Below, one piece after another: positions 1-8,633 of a DNA stretch of 51,238 nucleotides. Under the pieces are notes generated by a model that worked only from the letters and a program-made list of their open reading frames with translations, did no database searches and had not been told where the DNA came from. The position numbers and the translations under genes are program-made. The stretch is from Patescibacteria group bacterium (GTDB lineage: Bacteria; Patescibacteriota; Minisyncoccia; Minisyncoccales; DG-74-3), in the NCBI GenBank assembly GCA_018813025.1, contig JAHJCL010000005.1, positions 1-51,238 of the forward strand. The letters are read 5' to 3'. Position 1 is the first letter of the stretch, and every line of letters starts with the position of its first letter.

Positions 1-126
1 CCTCTATTGTTCTTGTAAACACCAGAGGTTCCAGAGAAAAAGCCAGAATAGCTAAAGCATTGGAATTTAGTCAAACCATACATAATTCTCTTGGTTCTGA
101 AGCAGTAGGTATTTGGGATTTTGACA
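1..126 (+). repeat. 126-bp perfect repeat shared by two pilin genes
   Basis: Bases 1-126 are identical to 834-959. They encode the end of the pilin helix and the start of the LamG domain; beyond them the two genes diverge. This points to recent duplication or gene conversion. Confidence 0.9.
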
Positions 127-758
127 GTTGTAATGCTCAAGACTCTTCAGGATATGGAAACAATGGCACTATCAACGGAGCTGTCTGCAGTTCCGACACC
201 CCTTATTTAGTACTCGGACAAGGAAACGGAAAGCATTCTTTAAGTTTTGATGGAGTGGATGATTATGTAGAAATACCCTCTATAAATTTAGGCATTAATA
301 GATATATTACACTTTCATTCTGGGTAAATTATTCGCATGTTCCAGATTCAAATACTTATTGGGGCGAATTTCTATTCTTTGGTCGCCAGTTTATTTTATC
401 AATAAAAGGTTCCGGTTCTCAAGCACAAATTAGAACATATTTTTGGAATAATCCAACCGGTAGTATGACTTCTGACTCATTTGAACCTCAACAATGGAAT
501 CATATAGTTTTTACTTTTGATGGTTCTGCGCAAAAAGTATATTTAAATGGGGCACTTCTAACTACATTTCCATCTACTGGAAATATTTATAACGGTTCAG
601 GGACTCTCAATGTGAATAAGTATGCTGGGGATGGTGATTGGGGAAGTGGCACAATCGACGATGTCCATATTTATTCTCAAGCCTTATCTCAATCTCAAAT
701 CCAACAACACTATGCTGAAGGATTGTTAAAACATAGTGATTTAGTCTTAAATCAATGA
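1..758 (+). CDS. Pilin-like LamG-domain protein, 5' end outside window
   Basis: This is the C-terminal part of a secreted pilin-like protein. The ORF track starts at an internal TTG (60), but the reading frame is open to the window edge and bases 1-126 are identical to the inside of the next gene. The true start, with a type IV prepilin leader, therefore lies upstream. After the pilin stalk comes a LamG/concanavalin-like jelly-roll domain (WDFDSC near the start, SFDGVDDYVEIP, then GTIDDVHIYSQALSQ near the end), a fold usually used to bind carbohydrate or surface ligands. The stop TGA overlaps the start ATG of the next gene (ATGA), so the two are translationally coupled. The ligand cannot be read from the sequence. 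Confidence 0.8.
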   Translation, partial: SIVLVNTRGSREKARIAKALEFSQTIHNSLGSEAVGIWDFDSCNAQDSSGYGNNGTINGAVCSSDTPYLVLGQGNGKHSLSFDGVDDYVEIPSINLGINRYITLSFWVNYSHVPDSNTYWGEFLFFGRQFILSIKGSGSQAQIRTYFWNNPTGSMTSDSFEPQQWNHIVFTFDGSAQKVYLNGALLTTFPSTGNIYNGSGTLNVNKYAGDGDWGSGTIDDVHIYSQALSQSQIQQHYAEGLLKHSDLVLNQ

Positions 759-1576
759 TAAACACTAATTCTAATTTCAAAGCCTTCACTCTTATCGAAC
801 TTTTAGTTGTTATTGCCATTATCGGGATGCTTTCCTCTATTGTTCTTGTAAACACCAGAGGTTCCAGAGAAAAAGCCAGAATAGCTAAAGCATTGGAATT
901 TAGTCAAACCATACATAATTCTCTTGGTTCTGAAGCAGTAGGTATTTGGGATTTTGACAACTGCACTGCCCAAGATGCTTCCGGTTACGGTAATAACGGA
1001 ACAATCAGCGGAGCCACATGCAGTTCAGAGACTCCGTATTCAGCAATCGGACAGGCAAGTAATCAGAAGTCTTTGAGCTTTGATGGAGTGGACGATTATG
1101 TAGATTTCGGAGATATTAATAGTCTTGATGGTTTATCAGAAATTACAATAATTGCATGGATATATCCAAAAGAAGGCGATGACGGAATTTTAATAGATGA
1201 CTCTTTTTTAATGAGATATTCTGGCTGGGCATCGTTTATATTGTTTAATAATAGCGGTGTAAATAGCGGTTATTTAGGGCAAGATGCAAGTATGAATAAA
1301 TGGCATATGTTTGCTGGAACTTATAATAGTAAAATTTCGGGAAATAATATGAAGCTTTATGTTGACGGTATTTTATCTAGCGAAACCAGTTTTTCCGGAA
1401 TATTATCCAGTGGTAACGCTTCTTTTCAGTTATCAATTCCTGCTGGATCCGCTGACAGATTTAACGGCCTCATTGACGATGTCCATATTTATACTCAGGC
1501 ATTATCCCAATCCCAGATCCAACAACACTATGCCCAAGGATTGTTAAGTCACTCTAATTTAGCTTTGAATCAATGA
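755..1576 (+). CDS. Type IV pilin-like protein with LamG domain
   Basis: A 273-residue protein with an N-terminal class III (prepilin) leader: a short polar lead, then AFTLIELLVVIAIIGML, the helix cleaved and methylated by prepilin peptidase. The residue before Phe is Ala instead of the usual Gly. Residues from about 55 form a LamG/concanavalin-like domain (WDFDNC, SFDGVDDYVDF, LYVDGILSS, IDDVHIYTQALSQ). It is a near relative of the truncated gene just upstream and overlaps its neighbours on both sides by 4 bp. I infer a minor, ligand-binding pilin or pseudopilin displayed on the cell surface. Assignment to the pilin class is firm; the adhesin role is inference. Confidence 0.85.
   Translation: MINTNSNFKAFTLIELLVVIAIIGMLSSIVLVNTRGSREKARIAKALEFSQTIHNSLGSEAVGIWDFDNCTAQDASGYGNNGTISGATCSSETPYSAIGQASNQKSLSFDGVDDYVDFGDINSLDGLSEITIIAWIYPKEGDDGILIDDSFLMRYSGWASFILFNNSGVNSGYLGQDASMNKWHMFAGTYNSKISGNNMKLYVDGILSSETSFSGILSSGNASFQLSIPAGSADRFNGLIDDVHIYTQALSQSQIQQHYAQGLLSHSNLALNQ
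834..959 (+). repeat. Second copy of the 126-bp pilin repeat
   Basis: Identical to 1-126, in the 755-1576 gene. Confidence 0.9.
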
Positions 1577-2076
1577 AGAATAATCAAACAAAAGCATTCA
1601 CTTTAATTGAACTCTTGGTAGTCATTGCCATCATTGGGATGCTTTCTTCTATTGTTTTGGTATCAGTTAATTCATCAAGAGAAAAAGCCAAAATTGCAAA
1701 AGCCCAGGATATGGTAAATAGCTTATATAAAATTATTTTAATGAATTATCAAGAATCAAACGGAACTTCTCCGTCTCCAAGTAATACTGATATAGGTACT
1801 GGTTGTAGTTATTGGAGCCCTGGCACTATTGTTGGCTTTGTTAATAATACTGGAGATTATTACGCTAATTGGTTAGGTCCTTGGGTTGGTGATGTTCCTA
1901 AAGATCCCTGGGGTAATTGTTATTCCATAGACGGACCAATTAATGAATCATGTCCTGGCGATCCATGCGGATCAAAAATATGTTCGGCAGGTACTAATGG
2001 AGTTTTTGAAAGTTGGAACGGATGTTCTCCGATAAATCGCGGAGACGATATATGTAAAGCTTTTAATTGTCCTTAA
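1573..2076 (+). CDS. Type IV pilin/GspG-like pseudopilin
   Basis: A 167-residue protein with a prepilin leader (KAFTLIELLVVIAIIGML) and a globular part containing VPKDPWGNCY, a motif typical of major pseudopilins of the GspG type, where this loop binds calcium. Several cysteines (CPGDPCGSKIC) suggest disulfides outside the cell. Its ATG overlaps the previous stop. As in the preceding gene, Ala precedes the cleavage-site Phe. The helix and the first residues after it (SSIVLV) are shared with all pilins of this cluster while the head differs, so the locus looks like a set of interchangeable heads on one stalk. Confidence 0.85.
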   Translation: MKNNQTKAFTLIELLVVIAIIGMLSSIVLVSVNSSREKAKIAKAQDMVNSLYKIILMNYQESNGTSPSPSNTDIGTGCSYWSPGTIVGFVNNTGDYYANWLGPWVGDVPKDPWGNCYSIDGPINESCPGDPCGSKICSAGTNGVFESWNGCSPINRGDDICKAFNCP

Positions 2077-2091
2077 AATATTGAGAATATT

Positions 2092-2634
2092 ATGGAGGAA
2101 ATAAAACAAAAAGGCTTCACTCTTATTGAATTATTAGTTGTAATCGCAATAATTGGGATGCTTTCTTCTATTGTTTTGGTATCTTTGGGTTCAGCTCGAA
2201 AAAAAGCTATGGACGCTAAAAGATTACAAGATATGAAACAATTAACGCTTGCTTTACAGATGTATTATGATAAATACGAGAAATATCCCGATAATACAGA
2301 TTTGGGTGATGTGGGATGTTGGGGGAATTGGGAGGCTGGAAATATAGTAAATGGTCCCACAGATCCTTTTATTAAACCTCTCGAAGATGAAGGACTAATT
2401 AAAACCCCCCTAGAAGTTACCAATATTCGCGATGGTTGGAATTCTCAGTGTATATATCGCTATGGAAAGTACACCAATCCTTGTTGTGGATGTAGCGGAA
2501 CTTATGCTGTCTTATATGCTGCTTGTGAAACTGCTAATTGCCCAGTTAATGAAAGACCAGCCTGTTGTACCTGTTGGGGTGAAGGAGCTGGAGCATTAGA
2601 TCCTTATGATATCGTAATTTTTTTAAAAGAGTGA
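2092..2634 (+). CDS. Type IV pilin-like protein
   Basis: A 180-residue pilin with the canonical cleavage site KG/FTLIELLVVIAIIGML. The alpha-helical stalk continues as KRLQDMKQLTLALQMYYDKY followed by KYP, a pattern common to pseudopilins. The C-terminal half is cysteine-rich (NPCCGCSGT, PACCTC), suggesting a disulfide-braced extracellular head. It lies 15 bp after the previous gene in the same direction and is probably co-transcribed. The specific partner or function is not readable. Confidence 0.85.
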   Translation: MEEIKQKGFTLIELLVVIAIIGMLSSIVLVSLGSARKKAMDAKRLQDMKQLTLALQMYYDKYEKYPDNTDLGDVGCWGNWEAGNIVNGPTDPFIKPLEDEGLIKTPLEVTNIRDGWNSQCIYRYGKYTNPCCGCSGTYAVLYAACETANCPVNERPACCTCWGEGAGALDPYDIVIFLKE

Positions 2635-2643
2635 ATTTAAAAT

Positions 2644-3186
2644 ATGAAACCATTAATCATTAATAATAAAAAATCTAAAGGTTTCACTCTTATTGAATTA
2701 TTAGTTGTAATCGCAATAATTGGGATGCTTTCTTCTATTGTTTTGGTATCTTTAAACCCAGCCAGGCAAAAATCTAGAGATGCCAAGAGGTTATCGGATA
2801 TGAAACAAATTGTTTTAGCACTTCAATTCTATTGGGATAAATATGGGAAATACCCCAATATTTCTGCTGATGCTTGTTGTGATGGTTGGGATCAGGGACC
2901 ATGCAATGGTGATGCTTTTATTGGAGCTTTAGAAAGTGAGGAATTTTTATCTCCAGTTCCGACTGATCCAAATGGCGGATCGGGAACAGGTTGTTATGGA
3001 TACTCTTATTATCGCTATAATGCCGGAAGTTATAATTGTCCTGTTTCGCGCGGTTCTTATTTTGTTTTAGGTATTAGAGATATGGAAACCAGTGGCAATC
3101 CATATCCAAGTTCTCCTGGCTGGTCTTGTACAGATAGAAATTGGCAGGGTGAATTTGATTGGGTAATCGGCGGATTCGAAAATTAA
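2644..3186 (+). CDS. Type IV pilin-like protein
   Basis: A 180-residue paralogue of the preceding pilin, with the cleavage site KG/FTLIELLVVIAIIGML and a stalk reading AKRLSDMKQIVLALQFYWDKYGKYP. The head is rich in Cys, Gly and Tyr. The leader-helix DNA is nearly the same as in the gene before, pointing to recent duplication or gene conversion of the 5' ends. It is the last of five pilin-type genes in a row; no assembly ATPase, platform protein or prepilin peptidase is in this window. Confidence 0.85.
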   Translation: MKPLIINNKKSKGFTLIELLVVIAIIGMLSSIVLVSLNPARQKSRDAKRLSDMKQIVLALQFYWDKYGKYPNISADACCDGWDQGPCNGDAFIGALESEEFLSPVPTDPNGGSGTGCYGYSYYRYNAGSYNCPVSRGSYFVLGIRDMETSGNPYPSSPGWSCTDRNWQGEFDWVIGGFEN

Positions 3187-3204
3187 ATAAAATATATTTT
3201 TATA

Positions 3205-3462
3205 ATGAATTCGAAAGACGATAATCAAAAAGATAACCCTAACTTTGATTTTAGTAAATTTTTTTCCATTGGTAAGAAAGATAAAGTTAGTCTGCCGGAT
3301 AATGATTTGTTTAAATCAAAGCGTCTACTAAATAAAAAGACAAAATTATATTTTATTACTGTTGGAATTTGTTTTTTTATAATTATAATTTTAAGTTTTT
3401 TATCTTTATCTAAAGTTGGAGAGTCGTTGCCCTTAGATTATAGTCGTCCAGCTATTGAATAA
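3205..3462 (+). CDS. Small membrane protein, unknown
   Basis: An 85-residue protein with a charged N-terminal half and one clear transmembrane segment near residues 48-70 (FITVGICFFIIIILSFLSL), leaving a short C-terminal tail. It follows the pilin genes by 18 bp and precedes tpiA by about 25 bp, so it belongs to the same transcription direction. I do not recognise a family. A link to the pili is possible from position only. Confidence 0.6.
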   Translation: MNSKDDNQKDNPNFDFSKFFSIGKKDKVSLPDNDLFKSKRLLNKKTKLYFITVGICFFIIIILSFLSLSKVGESLPLDYSRPAIE

Positions 3463-3487
3463 TTAAAAAAATATTTATTTGAATAAT

Positions 3488-4168
3488 ATGAAAAAAATTA
3501 TTATTGCCAATTGGAAATGTAATCCAATTAAAAAAAATCAGGCTGAAAAGCTTTTTTCATCAGTAAAAAGGGGAGTGACTAATATTAAGAAAATAGAATT
3601 AGTTATTTGTCCGCCCTTTGTTTATTTATCGGAAATTGCGTCTTCATCAAATATTAAATTAGGAGCGCAGGATTGTTTTTGGAAAGACCAAGGCGCTTTT
3701 ACCGGAGAAATATCGGCTAAAATGCTTAAAGATTTAAAATGTAAATATGTAATAATCGGTCATTCAGAAAGAAGATTTCATTTCAAAGAAACCAAAGAAA
3801 TGATTAATCAAAAAATAAAAGCAGTTTTATCTAATGGAATGATCCCGATTTTATGCATTGATCAAATTAATCAAATCAAAGAAAATCTTAGCGTAATCAA
3901 TGGTAAGAAAATGAAAAAAATTATTATTGCTTATGAGCCATTGTTTGCCATTGGTACTGGCAATTCTTGCAGTATTAAACAAGCTAAAAAAACAAATGAA
4001 TCAATTAAAGGTATTTTAGGGCAGGATTCAGTTGTTTTGTATGGCGGTAGTGTTAGCTCGAAGAATGCCAAAGATTATATCTTTAAAGCTAATTTTTCCG
4101 GACTTTTAGTCGGTAGTGCTTCTTTAAACGCTTCAGAATTTGTTGAGATTGTAAAAAGTATCAGTTAA
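3488..4168 (+). CDS. tpiA: Triosephosphate isomerase
   Basis: Interconverts dihydroxyacetone phosphate and glyceraldehyde-3-phosphate in glycolysis. The track starts at TTG 3479, but ATG 3488 gives the proper family start MKKIIIANWKCN. Asn8 and Lys10 of the active site are present, as are the catalytic His in GHSERR, the catalytic Glu in AYEPLFAIGTG, and the phosphate-binding YGGSV. At 226 residues it is shorter than the usual 250 or so, with trimmed loops, but nothing essential is missing. It is followed after 4 bp by mnmA. Confidence 0.95.
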   Translation: MKKIIIANWKCNPIKKNQAEKLFSSVKRGVTNIKKIELVICPPFVYLSEIASSSNIKLGAQDCFWKDQGAFTGEISAKMLKDLKCKYVIIGHSERRFHFKETKEMINQKIKAVLSNGMIPILCIDQINQIKENLSVINGKKMKKIIIAYEPLFAIGTGNSCSIKQAKKTNESIKGILGQDSVVLYGGSVSSKNAKDYIFKANFSGLLVGSASLNASEFVEIVKSIS

Positions 4169-4172
4169 TTTT

Positions 4173-5204
4173 ATGGATAAAAAGGAGAAAGTTATTATTG
4201 GGATGAGTGGCGGTGTGGACAGTTCTGTTTCAGCAGCCTTGTTAAAAGAACAAGATTTTGATGTTGTCGGGGCTTTCATGAGATTATCTAAATCGAAAAA
4301 ACATTTAAGTGCTGAAAAAAAATCCAGGAGAATGGCTAAGAATCTTAAAATACCTTTTTTAATTTTTGATTTTTCTAAAGATTTTAAAAAAAAGATAATT
4401 GCCCGTTTTTTAAAAGAATATTCTAAGGGGACACCCAATCCTTGTGTTTGGTGCAATCAAGAAATTAAATTCGGATTATTTTTAGATAAAGCTTTGAAAC
4501 TGAAAGCTGATTATGTAGCTACCGGACATTATTGCCGTATCGTCAGTAATAAGCTCCTAAAAGGAAAAGATAAAACAAAAGACCAGAGTTATTTTTTATG
4601 GACGCTCAACCAAAAAAAACTTAAGAGAATTATGTTTCCGGTCGGAGATTATGCTAAAAAAGAAGTTAAGGAATTAGCTAAGAAATTAAAAATAGCTGAT
4701 CTGGTTTCTAAAGAATCAGAAGATATTTGTTTTATTGACGGTAATTTTGAAAGTTTTATTAAAAAGAATTTATTATTAAAACCCGGGTCAATTATTAATG
4801 GTAACGGTGATATTGTTGGTATGCATTCAGGCTTAGCTTTATATACTATTGGTCAAAGGAAAAATATTAAGATTCCATCTGATAGTCCTTATTATGTTAA
4901 GAAGTTAGATTTTAAGAAAAATATTTTAGTAGTTACTAAAAACAAAAAAGATTTATATAGCCAAAAGCTAAAAATTAAAAATGTTAATTGGATTTCCGGA
5001 CAAGAACCAAAATTTCCTCTGAAAACATTAGTTAAAATAAGATATTTACATCAACCGGCTAAAGCAATAATCAGTAAAGATAATAAAAAAATAACAGCTA
5101 GGTTTTTAAAAACGCAAAAAGCGATTACACCCGGTCAATCAGCTGTTTTTTATGGCGGGAAGGGGAGTAATGAGGTTCTGGGAGGTGGTATAATCGAAGA
5201 TTAA
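4173..5204 (+). CDS. mnmA: tRNA-specific 2-thiouridylase MnmA
   Basis: Adds sulfur to U34 of the tRNAs for Lys, Glu and Gln using ATP. The N-terminal PP-loop GMSGGVDSS is present, the nucleophilic cysteine sits in NPCVWCNQ, and the second catalytic cysteine in EDICFIDG. The C-terminal beta-barrel is present but short (343 residues against about 365). The start ATG lies 4 bp after tpiA with no Shine-Dalgarno sequence. Family assignment is secure. Confidence 0.95.
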   Translation: MDKKEKVIIGMSGGVDSSVSAALLKEQDFDVVGAFMRLSKSKKHLSAEKKSRRMAKNLKIPFLIFDFSKDFKKKIIARFLKEYSKGTPNPCVWCNQEIKFGLFLDKALKLKADYVATGHYCRIVSNKLLKGKDKTKDQSYFLWTLNQKKLKRIMFPVGDYAKKEVKELAKKLKIADLVSKESEDICFIDGNFESFIKKNLLLKPGSIINGNGDIVGMHSGLALYTIGQRKNIKIPSDSPYYVKKLDFKKNILVVTKNKKDLYSQKLKIKNVNWISGQEPKFPLKTLVKIRYLHQPAKAIISKDNKKITARFLKTQKAITPGQSAVFYGGKGSNEVLGGGIIED

Positions 5205-5226
5205 TTTTTCAGAAGTAAGTTTTTTT

Positions 5227-5234
5227 GCTACAAT
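5227..5234 (+). promoter_or_regulatory. Extended -10 of alaS, probable leaderless start
   Basis: TGCTACAAT ends at 5234, exactly 6 nt before the alaS ATG (5241). Transcription would then start at or next to the A of ATG, and there is no Shine-Dalgarno sequence. Confidence 0.5.
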
Positions 5235-5240
5235 TTAAAT

Positions 5241-6905
5241 ATGAAGTCTTATCAAATAAGAAAATTATTTTTAGATTTTTTTGAGAAAAATGGGCACAAA
5301 ATAGTGCCTTCCAGTTCGCTTCTACCGTCAGACCCAAGTGTTTTGTTTACCACGGCCGGGATGCAACAGTTCAAATCATATTATTTGGGCGAAAAATCTC
5401 CTTACGGTTCTGATGTTGCATCTTGTCAGAAATGTTTCAGAACCACTGATATTGAAGAAGTCGGAGATGAAAAACATCTTACTTTTTTTGAAATGCTCGG
5501 TAATTTTTCTTTTGGCGGATATTTCAAAGAAAAAGCGATAAAATTAGCTTATGAATTCATTGTAAATGAATTAAAGTTGGATATAGATTATGTAACTATT
5601 TTCAGTTCAGAGAAAGTAGCTGACGGAGATTGGCGGAAAAATATTCCTGAAGATAAAGATTCTTATAAAATTTGGCGAGATGTCGGGCTTCCGGAAAACA
5701 AAATACGAAAAGAGGGGATTGATAACTTTTGGGGGCCGACTGGCGACGATGGTCCTTGTGGTGTAACAACGGAAATTTATGTTAATGGAATAGAAGTTTG
5801 GAATTTAGTTTTCAATGAATATTTTTGCAACAATAGAAGAGAACTGAAAAAGATAGATTCGCCCGGTCTGGATACTGGAAGCGGACTCGAAAGATTAGTG
5901 GCTGTTGTCCAGGAGAAAAATACAATCTTTGAAACAGATTTATTCGAGACTATTATTGGAGAGATATCCGGACAAGACGAAAGAGCCAAAAGAATTATAG
6001 CTGACCATATAAGGAGTGTTGTTTTTTTAATATCTGAAGGTATTTTACCTTTAAATTTGGGAAGGGGATATATTCTAAGAAGATTAATAAGGAGAGCGGC
6101 TAGATACGGAAAACTACTTAATCTTCCCAAGAATTTTCTAATCCCTTTGGCAAAAAAAACAATAGAAATTTATAAGGAAGTTTATCCGGAAATTAAATTA
6201 AAAGAAAGTGATATTTTAACTGTGATTCAATATGAAGAGGAAAAATTTGAGAAAACTTTGGAAAGGGGATTAAGGGAAATAGAAAAAATTCCCAATCTTA
6301 CTGGAGAAACAGCTTTTTTGATTTATGAAACATTTGGGTTTCCATTAGAGCTTATAGAAGAAATAAGAAAAGTAGAAAATAGAGAAGAGTTTTTTGTCAT
6401 GAAGAAAAAACATCAAGAAATTTCCAGAGCCGGAGCTGAAAAGAAATTTGGAGGAGTAGGGAAAGAGGCGACTGAAGAAGTTATTAAGCTCCATACAGCC
6501 ACTCATTTATTACAAGCGGCTTTAAGAAAAATTTTAGGCGAACATGTAAAACAAATGGGTTCTGATATCACTTCTCAAAGATTGCGTTTTGATTTTTCTC
6601 ACAATCAGAAAATGACTCAAGAAGAAATAAAGAAAGTTGAGGACTTGGTTAATAAAAAAATAGAAGAAGATTTAGAAATAAAAAAAGAAGAATTATCTTA
6701 TGAAGAAGCAATAGAGAGCGGAGCTTTGGCTTTTTTCAAAGAAAAATATCCTGAAATAGTAAATGTTTATTCAATTGGCGATTTTTCAAAAGAAATTTGT
6801 GGTGGTCCGCATATCAGCCGAACTTCAGAATTAAAAGGATTCAGAATTATTAAAGAAGAATCTTCTGGTGCTGGTATTAGAAGAATAAAAGCTGTTTTAG
6901 GATAA
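5241..6905 (+). CDS. alaS: Alanyl-tRNA synthetase, compact form
   Basis: Charges tRNA-Ala. The class II catalytic core is complete (FRTTDIEEVGDEKHLTFFEMLGN, DTGSGLERL), followed by the tRNA-recognition helices. The editing domain is present with its zinc ligands in HTATH and CGGPH. Two blocks of the usual protein of about 870 residues are missing. The beta-barrel that normally precedes the editing domain is gone: the text runs from ISRAGAEKKFGG almost straight to HTATHLLQ. The whole C-Ala domain is also absent, since the protein stops at RRIKAVLG. At 554 residues it is still plausibly active and self-editing. Frame and neighbours are intact, so this is a reduced form and not a broken gene. 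Confidence 0.95.
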   Translation: MKSYQIRKLFLDFFEKNGHKIVPSSSLLPSDPSVLFTTAGMQQFKSYYLGEKSPYGSDVASCQKCFRTTDIEEVGDEKHLTFFEMLGNFSFGGYFKEKAIKLAYEFIVNELKLDIDYVTIFSSEKVADGDWRKNIPEDKDSYKIWRDVGLPENKIRKEGIDNFWGPTGDDGPCGVTTEIYVNGIEVWNLVFNEYFCNNRRELKKIDSPGLDTGSGLERLVAVVQEKNTIFETDLFETIIGEISGQDERAKRIIADHIRSVVFLISEGILPLNLGRGYILRRLIRRAARYGKLLNLPKNFLIPLAKKTIEIYKEVYPEIKLKESDILTVIQYEEEKFEKTLERGLREIEKIPNLTGETAFLIYETFGFPLELIEEIRKVENREEFFVMKKKHQEISRAGAEKKFGGVGKEATEEVIKLHTATHLLQAALRKILGEHVKQMGSDITSQRLRFDFSHNQKMTQEEIKKVEDLVNKKIEEDLEIKKEELSYEEAIESGALAFFKEKYPEIVNVYSIGDFSKEICGGPHISRTSELKGFRIIKEESSGAGIRRIKAVLG

Positions 6906-6915
6906 ATTTTTTTTA

Positions 6916-6924
6916 TGATATACT
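6916..6924 (+). promoter_or_regulatory. Extended -10 (TGATATACT) before 6931 gene
   Basis: TGATATACT ends 6 nt before the ATG at 6931, predicting a leaderless transcript. The same nine bases occur upstream of khpA at 45139. Confidence 0.5.
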
Positions 6925-6930
6925 AAAAAA

Positions 6931-8238
6931 ATGGCAAAAAAAATATTTGATATTTTACCACCCCAAGAAGTAGAGAAGGCGGAGGTTATAAAAAAAACTA
7001 AAGAAATAAAAAAAGAAGAAGCTCCTTTACCTTTAGTTGTCAATGAGGAAGAAATTGATTCAGAAGGAAACGATTATGATTTATTGGAAAAAATTTCTTT
7101 TAAACCCGGTCCAATATTACTTGTTTTAGCTTTAATCTCTTTAAGCGTATTTGGTTATTTTTATTTGGCCAAAGCGTTAATTATTATTTATCCAATAACA
7201 GAGTTATCTTCTTTGGAAACCGATATGATAATTGACCAAGGGATAAATTCGACGTCTGCTTCAGCTATTCCCGGTAGAATATATACATCCGAAAAAACAA
7301 TTTCCAAGGAATTTTCTTCTTCAGGAACCGCATTAAAAGAAAGTAAGGCTGAAGGAATAATTCGTATTTATAATGCTTATTCAACCTCTCCTCAATCGTT
7401 AGTGGTTAATACTAGGTTTATTTCTACGGAAGGCAAATTATTCAGAATAAAAAAAGGAGTTACTGTACCCGGCGGTCACTATGAAGGACAGGAATTAATA
7501 CCCGGATTCATTGATGTAGAGGTTGGAGCCGATCAGTCAGGCGAAGAATTCAATATTAAGTCTTCTACTTTTTCAATTCCTGGTTTTGCCGGAACACCTC
7601 GTTATACATATTTTTACGGAAAATCGTTTCAGGCAATGACCGGCGGATTTAAAAAAGAAGTTAATCAGGTTACGCAAAAAGATTTAGATAATGCTCAAAC
7701 AGCGTTAGAACAGCAAGTGATAGCAGAATGTTTAGCCGGATTAAAAGGAGAAATTGCTTCTGAAACAGACTTGGTTCTTTTAGATAAAGCAGTTCAGACT
7801 AAGATTGTTAATACTTCTTTTTCAGCTACAGTTAATAAAGAAACAGAAAGATTTACTGTCACCAGTAATGCTAAATCTACTGCCCTGGTTTTTAATAGTC
7901 GGGACGAAAAAATTTTTGTTATCAATTTCGCGTCTTCCCAGGCTCCTGATGGAAAAAAATTAAATCAAAATAGCCTAGATATAGAACGTTCTCTCAATAA
8001 AATAGACCTAGAATCAGGTAAAATTATTTTTTCTCTTAATATTGATGTTGAGTTTTATTCTGATATTGATTTGTCGGTTTTGGGTCAGGCTTTAAAGGGT
8101 AAATCTTTAGATGAAGCTAAAATTTGTTTGGAGAATTACCCTCAAATTGATAAATCTTCAATCAGTCTCTGGCCTTTTTGGGTCAAAAAAGTTCCGCAAA
8201 AAGAAGAGAAGGTTAAGATTGAATTACAGCTTGACTAA
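6931..8238 (+). CDS. Membrane-anchored baseplate-J-like protein
   Basis: A 435-residue protein with a charged cytoplasmic N-terminus of about 60 residues, one transmembrane helix near residues 62-82 (ILLVLALISLSVFGYFYLA) and a long extracytoplasmic part. The segment VNTRFISTEGKLFRIKKGVTVPGG and the later EEFNIKSSTFSIPGF resemble the repeats annotated as baseplate-J/gp47-like in many Patescibacteria; this match is from memory of the family, not a search. The role is unknown; a cell-envelope part is likely. It has its own -10 element and stands between alaS and the ribosomal operon. Confidence 0.55.
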   Translation: MAKKIFDILPPQEVEKAEVIKKTKEIKKEEAPLPLVVNEEEIDSEGNDYDLLEKISFKPGPILLVLALISLSVFGYFYLAKALIIIYPITELSSLETDMIIDQGINSTSASAIPGRIYTSEKTISKEFSSSGTALKESKAEGIIRIYNAYSTSPQSLVVNTRFISTEGKLFRIKKGVTVPGGHYEGQELIPGFIDVEVGADQSGEEFNIKSSTFSIPGFAGTPRYTYFYGKSFQAMTGGFKKEVNQVTQKDLDNAQTALEQQVIAECLAGLKGEIASETDLVLLDKAVQTKIVNTSFSATVNKETERFTVTSNAKSTALVFNSRDEKIFVINFASSQAPDGKKLNQNSLDIERSLNKIDLESGKIIFSLNIDVEFYSDIDLSVLGQALKGKSLDEAKICLENYPQIDKSSISLWPFWVKKVPQKEEKVKIELQLD

Positions 8239-8282
8239 ACAATTAATATCTGTTAAGTTTTCTATATTCACATATTTGTTTA

Positions 8283-8504
8283 ATGGCCAAAAATATTTTT
8301 AGGAAACAGGGTACGGTTTTAGAGTCATTGCCAAATACTTTTTTCCGCGTCAAATTAGAAGACGGAAAAGAGATTTTGGCTCATCTGGCTGGTAAGCTGA
8401 AGATTTATAGAATTAAAATTTTAACGGGAGATACGGTGACCGTAGAAATGAGTTCTTATGACGATGAAAGAGGAAGAATAGTTTATAGAGGAAAAATTAA
8501 ATAA
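8283..8504 (+). CDS. infA: Translation initiation factor IF-1
   Basis: A 73-residue S1/OB-fold protein that binds the A site of the 30S subunit during initiation. The family pattern is evident: [19 protein letters not shown], then ILAHLAGKL and RGRIVYRGK. It is full length and opens the ribosomal operon in the usual order infA-rpmJ-rpsM-rpsK-rpsD-rpoA-rplQ. The start ATG at 8283 has no Shine-Dalgarno sequence. Confidence 0.96.
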   Translation: MAKNIFRKQGTVLESLPNTFFRVKLEDGKEILAHLAGKLKIYRIKILTGDTVTVEMSSYDDERGRIVYRGKIK

Positions 8505-8514
8505 AAGATAAAAA

Positions 8515-8628
8515 ATGAGAGTAAGTTCTTCAATTAAAAAAATTTGTAAAAGTTGTAAAATCGTCCGTCGTAAAGGACGAGTTTATGTGATTTGCAAAAC
8601 ACCGAAACACAAACAAAGACAAGGATAA
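8515..8628 (+). CDS. rpmJ: Ribosomal protein L36 (bL36)
   Basis: Missed by the ORF track because it is only 37 codons. It reads [17 protein letters not shown] and continues to [13 protein letters not shown], with the C-C-C-H zinc ligands of bL36 (CKSC, then C and H). It lies 10 bp after infA, its normal place. Confidence 0.95.
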   Translation: MRVSSSIKKICKSCKIVRRKGRVYVICKTPKHKQRQG

Positions 8629-8633
8629 GGTCG

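Noticed and set aside
607-855. 82-residue minus-strand ORF across the pilin gene junction
   Set aside because: Antisense shadow of two well-supported pilin genes with no protein-family features.
6931-8238. Prophage remnant because of the baseplate-J-like segment
   Set aside because: No other phage gene is nearby, the protein has a membrane anchor, and similar proteins are widespread in Parcubacteria chromosomes.
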